The notes below the pieces were generated by a model. The model searched no databases. It worked only from the letters and a program-made list of their open reading frames with translations, and was not told the origin of the DNA. From contig CAJONZ010000089.1 in NCBI GenBank assembly GCA_905236065.1, forward strand, positions 1 to 41,560: a stretch of DNA of 41,560 nucleotides, written 5' to 3'. Below, one piece after another: positions 1 to 8,768 of the stretch. How positions within the stretch are numbered: the first letter of the stretch is position 1; each line of letters begins with the position of its first letter. A program made the translations under genes and the position numbers. The DNA is from an uncultured Bacteroidaceae bacterium (GTDB lineage: Bacteria; Bacteroidota; Bacteroidia; Bacteroidales; Bacteroidaceae).

Positions 1-1431
<1,431 letters not shown>

Positions 1432-1491
1432 ACGGATGTGAAGTTTCGGAATGAAATAGCGATATTCAGAAACATAATCAAAAATATTAGT

Positions 1492-1522
1492 AACGGCATC
1501 TATAAGGGTGCCGTTTCTTTTT
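1492..1522 (+). terminator. Intrinsic terminator after the GH10-CE1 gene
   Basis: AACGGCATC (1492-1500) pairs with GGTGCCGTT (1507-1515), with one G-T wobble and a 6-nt loop, followed by TCTTTTTG. It separates the xylanase-esterase gene from the downstream GH115-GH115-xylE run. Confidence 0.75.
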
Positions 1523-1525
1523 GTG

Positions 1526-1533
1526 TAACTTTG
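1526..1533 (+). promoter_or_regulatory. Candidate Bacteroidetes -7 box for the GH115-xylE operon
   Basis: TAACTTTG fits the TAnnTTTG -7 consensus. No convincing -33 TTTG is visible at the usual spacing. The predicted transcription start would fall at or next to the ATG at 1538, giving a leaderless or nearly leaderless message, so this may be coincidental. Confidence 0.4.
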
Positions 1534-1537
1534 CAAC

Positions 1538-3895
1538 ATGAAAAAACTGTTTTCACTTCTTGTGCTGGCTCTGCTGGGTGCGGGTTGCCTGCGGGCAGTG
1601 GATTTGAAACACTGCCAGATTGTGGTTTCTGCGGACGAACCGGCCTTGGTCGGGAAAATGGCTCGTGTATTGAGCGAGGACATCGGACGGGTGACGGATG
1701 TGTGCCCGGAGGTGGTCAGCGTGGAGCCGGAGGGCGTGTCCCGGGTGGTGCTTCACGTGGGTGGATTGAACGGCTGGGAGCGTTTCCGAATCCAGACGGC
1801 AGGACAGCGGCTTCTGATTGAGGGCAGTGATGCGCGTGGACTGGCTTACGGCGTGTTGCATGTGAGCGAGCGCATCGGTGTGAGTCCTTGGTATTGGTGG
1901 GCCGACGTTCCCGTAAAGAAACTGACTAAGCTGGACTACAAGGAGAATTACACGTCGAAGGAGCCTGCCGTGAAGTATCGCGGCATCTTCATCAACGACG
2001 AGGACTGGGGCTTACTGCCTTGGGCGGCGAAGAACTTTGAGCGGGAGCTGGGCGACATTGGCCCGAAGACCTACGACAAGGTGTGCGAACTGATTCTGCG
2101 TCTGAAAGGAAATATGCTGGCACCGGCTATGCACAGCTGTACCGGGGCGTTCTATAGTCACCCCGAAAGCCAGCGCGTGGCAGCGGAGTGGGGCATCATG
2201 ATTACGACGAGCCACTGCGAGCCGTTGCTGTTCAACAACGCGGCCAAATCGGAATGGGACAAGCAGCGCGACGGTGAGTGGAACTACCTGACGAACAAGG
2301 AGACCATCGTGCGGAAGTTTGATGACCGCCTGCGTGAAACGGTGCAGTACGACAATATCTATACCACGGGAATGCGTGGCCTGCACGACGAGGCCATGAA
2401 GGGTTCGACCGACCCGCAGGTGAGGGCACGGACGCTGGAGATGGTCTTTGCCGACCAACGCCAGATTTTGGAGAAGTACAAAAAACGCCGTGCCGACGAG
2501 ATTCCGCAGATATTCGTGCCTTACAAGGAGACGCTCGACATCTACGACGCCGGCCTGCGGGTGCCCGACGACATCACCTTGGTGTGGCCCGACGACAACT
2601 ACGGCTACATGAAGCGTGTGAGCAACGCCACGGAGCAAACCCGCAAGGGCGGCAGCGGCGTGTATTACCACCTGAGCTATTTAGGTACGCCCCACGACAA
2701 CCTGTGGATTCAGACGACGGCTCCCGTGCTGATGTACGAGGAGTTGCTGAAGGCATACCGGGCGGGGGCCGACCGCTACTGGCTGTTGAACGTGGGCGAC
2801 ATCAAGCCCCTGGAGTTGGGTATGCAGCTGTTCTTCGACATGGCTTGGGATTTCAGCGCCTTCAACTACGAACGTGCGAACCGTTATCAGGCCGGTTGGC
2901 TGGCCTCGGTTTTCGGCAAGCAATACCAGAAAGATTTCCAGGCGATGCTCGATACGTATTACCGCCTGGCCTGGCAGCGGAAGCCTGAGTTCATGGGCTA
3001 CGAAATGGAGTGGGACAGTCAGGAGAACAACCGCCTGCACGATACGGATTTCTCTTTCGAGACGGGTACGGCACAAGCGCGGTTGGCAGACTATGGACAT
3101 ATCGCAGACCAATGCGAACGCATCAGCCGTGGATTGCCTGCCGAGTTCCGTCCTGCCTTCTTCGAGATGCTGGGCTACAGCGTGAAGTCGGCTTCCCAAA
3201 TGAACCGCAAGTTCCTCTTGGCACAGCGGAACCATGAGACGGGTAGTCAGGAGGATGCCCGTGCCTCGCAAGCCGCTGCCGACAGCATTCAGACGTTGCT
3301 CCGGGAATATAACACTATGTTAGGTGGCAAGTGGAATGGCATAATTTCCGTCGTTCCGCCCGGATATACGGCCAAATACCATCTGATGCCCGAACTGGTG
3401 ACTGAGCCAACGACAGCATTCCGCCTGCCCGACAGTCAGCGGCATCCCGACTTTTCAGGGAAGATTGACTTACGAAAGGCTAAGGCAAAGGCTCCCTTCC
3501 GCTTGTTGGAAGGTATGGGTACGGACTGGGTGGTGTTGCAACTGGGACAGCCCCACGACGCAGTGCAGGATGCCGGCAGCCTGCAGTCGGAGCATCTGGA
3601 TCTCTCATTTGACTGCGAGCCTCGTGACAGTGTGACGCTATGCATCAGTTGTGTACCCTTCTGGCCCGTGAGCCACGACCGCAGCAACCGTTTCGGGATC
3701 AGTGTCGATGGTCAGGCACCTGTGGTTTGTGAGAACCCTATCGAGGAGTGGTCGGGGCCGTGGAAGCTGCAAGTGCTGGAGAACCGCAAGGACTTTGTAG
3801 TGACGTTCCCCATCGATGGCAGCAAACGCCGTCACAAGCTTTCGCTCATCATTGGCGATCCGGGACAGATGGTGCAACGAATCAGTTATCAATGA
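1538..3895 (+). CDS. GH115 alpha-glucuronidase, DEDWG type, divergent
   Basis: 785 residues. GH115 enzymes remove (4-O-methyl)-alpha-glucuronic acid from xylan, including internally substituted chains. Family signatures: VSPWYWWADVPV (about 115), KYRGIFINDEDWG (about 145), LRLKGN (about 190), VPDDITLVWPDDNYGY (about 340) and LNVGDIKPLE (about 420), then helical and beta-sandwich C-terminal domains. The N-terminus is a signal sequence with Cys17 after LLGAG, so it could be a lipoprotein, although the lipobox is imperfect. It differs from the other two GH115 proteins here: their WPAMW is APAMH and their SHHEP is SHCEP (Cys227). It may belong to a different subgroup with a different substrate. 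The start is fixed by the signal sequence. The next gene begins 28 bp after the stop, so the two are probably co-transcribed. Confidence 0.9.
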   Translation: MKKLFSLLVLALLGAGCLRAVDLKHCQIVVSADEPALVGKMARVLSEDIGRVTDVCPEVVSVEPEGVSRVVLHVGGLNGWERFRIQTAGQRLLIEGSDARGLAYGVLHVSERIGVSPWYWWADVPVKKLTKLDYKENYTSKEPAVKYRGIFINDEDWGLLPWAAKNFERELGDIGPKTYDKVCELILRLKGNMLAPAMHSCTGAFYSHPESQRVAAEWGIMITTSHCEPLLFNNAAKSEWDKQRDGEWNYLTNKETIVRKFDDRLRETVQYDNIYTTGMRGLHDEAMKGSTDPQVRARTLEMVFADQRQILEKYKKRRADEIPQIFVPYKETLDIYDAGLRVPDDITLVWPDDNYGYMKRVSNATEQTRKGGSGVYYHLSYLGTPHDNLWIQTTAPVLMYEELLKAYRAGADRYWLLNVGDIKPLELGMQLFFDMAWDFSAFNYERANRYQAGWLASVFGKQYQKDFQAMLDTYYRLAWQRKPEFMGYEMEWDSQENNRLHDTDFSFETGTAQARLADYGHIADQCERISRGLPAEFRPAFFEMLGYSVKSASQMNRKFLLAQRNHETGSQEDARASQAAADSIQTLLREYNTMLGGKWNGIISVVPPGYTAKYHLMPELVTEPTTAFRLPDSQRHPDFSGKIDLRKAKAKAPFRLLEGMGTDWVVLQLGQPHDAVQDAGSLQSEHLDLSFDCEPRDSVTLCISCVPFWPVSHDRSNRFGISVDGQAPVVCENPIEEWSGPWKLQVLENRKDFVVTFPIDGSKRRHKLSLIIGDPGQMVQRISYQ

Positions 3896-3923
3896 AAAAC
3901 AGCCATTTTATAGAAGATAATTC

Positions 3924-6443
3924 ATGAAACGCTTTTGTTTTTTACTACTGTGTCTTTCTGTCATGTGGCTTCCGATGTCGGCCTCGACGGCACAAGAGGG
4001 CTTCTGCATCGCCAAAGACGGTAAGGCCACCACAATCTTTGTTGATGAGAACGACTTTAAGGGGGTCATTCGCGCAGCCAACAATCTGGGCGACGACGTG
4101 CGCAAGGTGACTGGCGTGGCAGCGCCTGTCTCTGTGTCCTCTGCTCCCTCCGTGCCCTCTATTATAGCGGGAACCATCGGCAAGAGCCGTGCCATCGACC
4201 GCCTTATCAAGCAGAAGAAGCTCGACGTGAAGAAAATCAAAGGCCATTGGGAGGCTTACGTCATTGACGTGGTCGATGGTAACCTCGTCATTGCCGGTAA
4301 CGACAAGCGCGGCACGATTTTTGGCATCTATGAGATTTCCCGACGTATCGGCGTTTCCCCTTGGTACTGGATGGCCGATGCCCCGGTCGTACATAAAGAT
4401 GAACTGTGGTGGCCAACCGGTCGCCACTTCGACTGGCCTGCCGTGAAGTACCGTGGCATCTTCATCAACGACGAATGGCCCTCGTTCGGCACATGGTGTC
4501 AGAAGCATTTCGGCGGCGTGAACGCCAAGGCATACGAGAAGATTTTCGAGTTATTGCTGCGCTTGAAGGCCAACTACTTCTGGCCCGCCATGTGGGCGAC
4601 GGCCTTTAACGAGGACGACCCTGAGTCGCCGCGTCTCGCCGACGAAATGGGCATCGTCATGGGCACCTCGCACCATGAGCCGATGATGCGCTCGCACCGC
4701 GAATACCTGAACCGAAAAGAGCAGGTGGGTCCTTGGGACTATGCCACGAACAAAGAGCGGGTCGATGCTTTCTTCCGCGAGGGCATGGAGCGCAACAAAG
4801 CGTATGACAACCTTGTGACCATCGGTATGCGTGGCGACGGCGACGTGGCGATGGGTAAGGGCGACGATCAGGAGAACATGAAGACGCTGAAGAACGTCAT
4901 CGACGGGCAGCGCAAAATCATCAAAGACATCTACGGACGCGCCGACGCCGTGCCGCAGCTTTGGGCTATCTTCACCGAGGTGCAGCGCTACTACGATGCG
5001 GGCTTCACCGTGCCCGATGATGTGACCCTGCTTTTCTGCGACAACAACTGGGGCTACATCCGCCGCAAGGGAACGGCTGCCGAGCGCAAGCGCAAGGGCG
5101 GTCTCGGCCTCTACTATCACATCGACATGAACGGCGGCCCTTGGAACGACCGCTGGATAAATACCACCACTGTGCCGAAACTGCGCGAGCAGTTGAACCT
5201 CGCCTACCAGAGCGGCATCGACCGCATTTGGATTATCAACGTCGGCGACCTGAAGCCGAAGGAGATGCCTATCTCGTTCATCATGGACTACGCATGGGAT
5301 CCTGAATCCGCCGGCCCAGGCGATGAAGAGGGCTGGCTCCGCGAATGGACGCAGTCCGTACTCGGCGGTTTGCCTGCCGAGGATTCCCGGGAAGCCGCTG
5401 ACATCATCGCCCGCTACGCCAAGTACAATCTCTGGCGCAAACCTGAAGTGCAGGTGCCCGGACTGTTCAACTATTCTGAAATGCTCCATTTGAACGACCT
5501 GTGGCAGTCGCTCGTATTGCGCTGCGAGGCTCTGAAGGAACGCATTCCCGCCGAGGCGCAGGATGCCTTCTATCAGTTGGTCTATTATCCTGCCGTAGCC
5601 TCCGCAGGCGTGGCCATGATGTACAACGCCGCCACGATGGGCGACAGCCTTACCGTCTGCGACCTGATGGAGAAAGACCAGCGCTTGACGGATTATTATA
5701 ATAAGGTGTTGGCTGGTGGCAAATGGGACGGCATCATGCTTGACAACCACATTGGCTACACCCAATGGAGCATTCCCGAGAAGAACCGCCACCCCATGAG
5801 CCTTGGCTACAAGGTGGACTATCCGTTGCTCACCTCGTTTGCCAACCCGTCGAAGGAATACACCATCCCTGTCATCGACTTTGTCAATACAAAGAGGGAG
5901 GTACACCCCTGCTTTAACGGATGGGAAATACTTTGGGGCCTTGGTCGAGGCGACGCCTGCATGGGAGCTTATGACGTGATGAAGGAATGGCCTGCCGACG
6001 GCAGTGGACCGAAACTGGAATACGACATCAACCTTGCAGACGAGGGAAAGATTGCCATTGGCATCCTGCCGACACAAGATATTGTTCCTGCCCGTGGCCT
6101 GCGTCTCGGCGTTCAGATTGACGACCAGCCGATGCAAGTCGTTGATGCCCGTCAGGGTCTGCACGACGAGTTCCAGGAATACACGCCTAAGAATCTCGCC
6201 CAGTCGAAGAACCTGAAGCCCCTGCCGCCGCACAACAACCTGCTGCTCAGTGGCTGGAGGAACGGGCGCAAGATGCTCCGTCGTGACGAGGTGTTCGACA
6301 ACATCCGCTGGTTAGAGGTCACATTCCCCAACGTCATCCCTGGTCAACACAGGCTGAAACTCATCCTGATTGACCCCGAAGTCGTGGTGGAGACCCTCGT
6401 CATAAACCCAGACAACAATCGCTACAGTTATTTCGGCTTTTGA
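3924..6443 (+). CDS. GH115 alpha-glucuronidase, canonical type
   Basis: 839 residues with a cleavable signal peptide (about 1-23, ending near SASTAQ). GH115 signatures are all present: VSPWYWMADAPV, KYRGIFINDEWPSF, LKANYFWPAMW, MGTSHHEPM (His250-His251), VPDDVTLLFCDNNWGY and INVGDLKPKEMP, followed by the C-terminal beta-sandwich. Expected reaction: release of (4-O-methyl)-D-glucuronic acid from glucuronoxylan or its oligosaccharides, in the periplasm or at the surface. It lies 28 bp after another GH115 gene and 31 bp before xylE, and is probably in one operon with them. Pairing two diverged GH115 enzymes with a pentose transporter suggests complementary specificities rather than redundancy (inference). 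Length is in the normal family range and no catalytic-region motif looks damaged. Confidence 0.93.
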   Translation: MKRFCFLLLCLSVMWLPMSASTAQEGFCIAKDGKATTIFVDENDFKGVIRAANNLGDDVRKVTGVAAPVSVSSAPSVPSIIAGTIGKSRAIDRLIKQKKLDVKKIKGHWEAYVIDVVDGNLVIAGNDKRGTIFGIYEISRRIGVSPWYWMADAPVVHKDELWWPTGRHFDWPAVKYRGIFINDEWPSFGTWCQKHFGGVNAKAYEKIFELLLRLKANYFWPAMWATAFNEDDPESPRLADEMGIVMGTSHHEPMMRSHREYLNRKEQVGPWDYATNKERVDAFFREGMERNKAYDNLVTIGMRGDGDVAMGKGDDQENMKTLKNVIDGQRKIIKDIYGRADAVPQLWAIFTEVQRYYDAGFTVPDDVTLLFCDNNWGYIRRKGTAAERKRKGGLGLYYHIDMNGGPWNDRWINTTTVPKLREQLNLAYQSGIDRIWIINVGDLKPKEMPISFIMDYAWDPESAGPGDEEGWLREWTQSVLGGLPAEDSREAADIIARYAKYNLWRKPEVQVPGLFNYSEMLHLNDLWQSLVLRCEALKERIPAEAQDAFYQLVYYPAVASAGVAMMYNAATMGDSLTVCDLMEKDQRLTDYYNKVLAGGKWDGIMLDNHIGYTQWSIPEKNRHPMSLGYKVDYPLLTSFANPSKEYTIPVIDFVNTKREVHPCFNGWEILWGLGRGDACMGAYDVMKEWPADGSGPKLEYDINLADEGKIAIGILPTQDIVPARGLRLGVQIDDQPMQVVDARQGLHDEFQEYTPKNLAQSKNLKPLPPHNNLLLSGWRNGRKMLRRDEVFDNIRWLEVTFPNVIPGQHRLKLILIDPEVVVETLVINPDNNRYSYFGF

Positions 6444-6474
6444 TACTATTTTTAAATCCAAATTATAATAAACA

Positions 6475-7941
6475 ATGAAAAATTCTACAGAAACGGGCAG
6501 CCGCATGTATCTGCTGTCCATTGTGATGGTCGCCGTCTTGGGTGGCCTGCTTTTCGGTTATGACACAGCCGTGATTTCGGGCGCGGAGAAAGGCTTGCAG
6601 GCCTTTTTCAAGGGCGCAAGTGATTTCCAGTACACCGACTACATGCACGGCTTCACGTCGTCGTCGGCCCTCATCGGCTGCATCATCGGTTCGGCCTTTT
6701 CGGGTGTCTTGGCATCCAACCTGGGTCGTAAGCGCTCACTCATCTTGGCGGGTGTGCTTTTCTTTATCTCCGCTTTCGGAAGCATGACGCCGGAGTTCCT
6801 GATTTACCCCTACGGACAGCCCACTTACTCGCTGCTTGTCGTGTTCAACATCTACCGTGTCATCGGTGGCATCGGCGTCGGTCTGGCTTCGGCCATCTGT
6901 CCGATGTACATTGGTGAGGTGGCGCCCTCCAACATCCGTGGTATGCTCGTGAGCTGGAACCAGTTTGCCATTATCTTCGGTCAGTTGGTAGTCTATTTCG
7001 TCAACTTTGTCATCTTGGGCGGCCACGCCAATCCTGTCTATGATGCCGTTGGCAGTATTGTCAACATGGCTGAAGCCCAGTGGACCATCGAGACTGGCTG
7101 GCGCTACATGTTCGGTTCCGAGATGGTACCCGCCGGCTTGTTTGCACTCCTCATCTGCTTCGTTCCTGAGACACCGCGCTACCTCGTAATGATTGGGCAA
7201 GACCAGAAGGCTTTGGGCATCCTGGGCCGCATCAATGGTACCGCCAAGGCTGCTCAGATTTTGCAGGACATCAAGGACACCATCACCGTGCGCACCGAGC
7301 GCCTCTTCACATACGGCTACCTCTGCATCTTCGTCGGCATCATGCTCAGTGTCTTCCAGCAGGCCGTCGGCATCAACGCCGTGCTCTACTATGCGCCGCG
7401 CATCTTCAAGGACATGGGCATGGAGAACGAAATGGTCTTCACCGTCTTCATGGGTGTCGTCAACATCCTGTTTACGCTCGTTGCCGTCTTCACCGTGGAG
7501 AAGTGGGGTCGCAAGCCCTTGCTCATCAGCGGTTCGCTGGGCATGGCCCTCGGTGCCCTTGGCGTTGCCGTCACCTTCGGCCATGAAGGCATGGAGATGA
7601 TGACTGCCGTCAGCATCATGGTTTATTCCGCTTCGTTCATGTTCTCATGGGGCCCCATCTGCTGGGTACTCATTGCGGAAATCTTCCCCAATACCATCCG
7701 TGGTGCAGCCGTCGCCATTGCCGTTGCCTTCCAGTGGATTTTCAACTTCATCGTCAGCAGTACCTTCGTGCCGATGTTCAACATGCACCTGACCGAGGGC
7801 GATGACTTCGGCCACTGGTTCACCTACGGCCTCTACGGCCTCATCTGCCTCCTCGCCGCCCTCTTCGTTTGGAGACTGGTACCCGAGACCAAGGGCAAGA
7901 CTCTGGAAGACATGAGCCGTCTGTGGCGACGGATCAAGTAA
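6475..7941 (+). CDS. xylE: XylE-like D-xylose:H+ symporter (MFS sugar porter)
   Basis: 488 residues, 12 predicted membrane segments, inner membrane. It is strikingly similar to E. coli XylE over its length. GGLLFGYDTAVISG in helix 1 carries the proton-coupling Asp (Asp30). YRVIGGIGVGLASAICPMYI, NQFAIIFGQ, FQQAVGIN and GPICWVL correspond to the XylE sugar-binding Gln, Gln-Gln, Asn and Trp positions. PETKGKTLE closes the protein, as in the sugar-porter family. Expected role: proton-driven uptake of xylose, possibly arabinose or glucose, released by the neighbouring enzymes. It is the last gene of the GH115-GH115-xylE run and is followed by the hairpin and 22-bp array. No xylose isomerase or xylulokinase is seen nearby. 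Substrate is inferred from similarity and context. Confidence 0.92.
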   Translation: MKNSTETGSRMYLLSIVMVAVLGGLLFGYDTAVISGAEKGLQAFFKGASDFQYTDYMHGFTSSSALIGCIIGSAFSGVLASNLGRKRSLILAGVLFFISAFGSMTPEFLIYPYGQPTYSLLVVFNIYRVIGGIGVGLASAICPMYIGEVAPSNIRGMLVSWNQFAIIFGQLVVYFVNFVILGGHANPVYDAVGSIVNMAEAQWTIETGWRYMFGSEMVPAGLFALLICFVPETPRYLVMIGQDQKALGILGRINGTAKAAQILQDIKDTITVRTERLFTYGYLCIFVGIMLSVFQQAVGINAVLYYAPRIFKDMGMENEMVFTVFMGVVNILFTLVAVFTVEKWGRKPLLISGSLGMALGALGVAVTFGHEGMEMMTAVSIMVYSASFMFSWGPICWVLIAEIFPNTIRGAAVAIAVAFQWIFNFIVSSTFVPMFNMHLTEGDDFGHWFTYGLYGLICLLAALFVWRLVPETKGKTLEDMSRLWRRIK

Positions 7942-7985
7942 CAGTTTTCTCACACACCGCACAATTTTTTCCCACGCCGCAGTGT

Positions 7986-8079
7986 AAAAGTTTATTCTCG
8001 GCGGGAATATTAAATATGGCATCGATATATTTAATATTCCCGCCGAGAATATTTTATATGTCGTCGAGAATAAACTTTT
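7986..8079. repeat. Nested perfect inverted repeats after xylE
   Basis: A perfect 24-bp inverted repeat pairs 7994-8017 with 8027-8050 across a 9-nt loop. A second, overlapping 15-bp perfect inverted repeat pairs 7986-8000 with 8065-8079. The left arm is shared, so the two pairings exclude each other. There is only a weak T-tract after the inner stem. The arms contain repeated ATTCTCG-CG blocks spaced about 21 bp apart, close to the 22-bp period of the array that follows. It sits 45 bp after the xylE stop and may act as a 3'-end or terminator structure. Confidence 0.8.
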
Positions 8080-8080
8080 C

Positions 8081-8234
8081 GAGTGAAGCGTCCAGACATT
8101 CGGAGCGAACCGTCCAAAGATTCGGAGCGAACCGTCCAAAGATTCGGAACGAACCATTTGGAGATTTGGAGTGAAGTGCCAGGAGATTCGGAACGAAGCG
8201 TTCGGAAATTTGGAGTGAAGTGTCAGGAGATTGG
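8081..8234. repeat. Seven tandem 22-bp units at a convergent gene junction
   Basis: Seven consecutive units of exactly 22 bp start at 8081, 8103, 8125, 8147, 8169, 8191 and 8213; units 2 and 3 are identical. The conserved part, spanning unit boundaries, is about ATTYGGARYGAA; the middle of each unit varies. A degenerate eighth unit may follow. Because 22 is not a multiple of 3, the translation shifts frame in each unit, so this is not a protein repeat. It lies between xylE (plus) and the minus-strand RNA candidate/HTCS gene. Function is unknown. Confidence 0.85.
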
Positions 8235-8365
8235 GTGTGAAGCCTTGCCATTCCTGCTATTCGGGGATATACGCTGCATTTGTACCCTCGGTGTCGGAGA
8301 GGGGACTGCGTTGCGGTCTTACTAAATATTTGCTGGGGGCTTATGAGTGGGATTTTGGGGAATAT

Positions 8366-8409
8366 ATAAAAAAGCAAGAAGGCGTGTCATCATCGACAGG
8401 CCTTCTTGC
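8366..8409 (-). terminator. Strong intrinsic terminator, minus strand
   Basis: GCAAGAAGGC (8374-8383) pairs perfectly with GCCTTCTTGC (8400-8409). An inner TGTC/GACA stem extends the hairpin. The A-tract at 8368-8373 gives a run of six T on the minus strand. It ends either a read-through transcript of the HTCS gene or the separate small RNA candidate starting near 8570. Confidence 0.85.
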
Positions 8410-8570
8410 CGTTGGTTAAACAAATCAACCTAACTAACCTATTAACCTTAACCTAATTTTACTAACTTTTAATTTGCTAACCTTTTTGAAAAGTCAATCG
8501 GGGAATCCCCCTGATTGCGGATTTTCATTTATAAACCTATATTATTAACCAATTTTCTTCCTTTTGTTTG
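8366..8570 (-). ncRNA. Candidate structured small RNA, about 205 nt
   Basis: On the minus strand a TAACTTTG -7 box (8577-8584) predicts a transcript starting near 8570. TTGGTTAA near its start (plus strand 8545-8552) is complementary to TTAACCAA near its end (8412-8419), closing an internal domain. That domain contains a second hairpin (8495-8517; CAATC/GATTG plus GGGG/CCCC stems). The transcript would end at the strong terminator at 8366-8409. A 19-codon ATG frame (MKIRNQGDSP...) begins near 8526 but has no clear support. Alternatives are the 3' untranslated region of the HTCS gene, or a relic leader of a lost gene. No match to a known RNA family is recognised by eye. Confidence 0.42.
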
Positions 8571-8576
8571 ACACTG

Positions 8577-8584
8577 CAAAGTTA
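8577..8584 (-). promoter_or_regulatory. Candidate -7 box for the small RNA
   Basis: Plus-strand CAAAGTTA is TAACTTTG on the minus strand, followed by GCAG as in the boxes upstream of the GH27 and secreted-protein genes. A clear -33 element is not seen. From here to the HTCS stop (8585-8768) the sequence is AT-rich and I see no gene or terminator. Confidence 0.45.
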
Positions 8585-8768
8585 CGGACTTTCTTTCGGG
8601 GGCAGTTTTTCATACGTTACATTTTTTTAATAGGGTGTTGTAATGTTGAAAAAAGTTTCGTTTTTTGCTTTTTTCGTCTCTTATAATAAGAAAAATGGTT
8701 GTAGTTTTGTTGCTCCAGCTTTCAATTTTGTAACATTTGTATCAATGAGTGGCTTTTAATTCATGGAT

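Noticed and set aside
8081-8234. CRISPR-like array
   Set aside because: The full unit is only 22 bp, adjacent units can be identical including the variable middle, and no cas gene is present.
7986-8234. Insertion sequence or MITE end
   Set aside because: No transposase remnant, and no target duplication around the hairpin; the tandem units are not terminal inverted repeats.
8054-8377. Small ORFs on both strands across the 22-bp array
   Set aside because: They are open only because the repeat lacks stops in several frames; the 22-bp period shifts frame each unit, and no ribosome-binding context or domain is seen.
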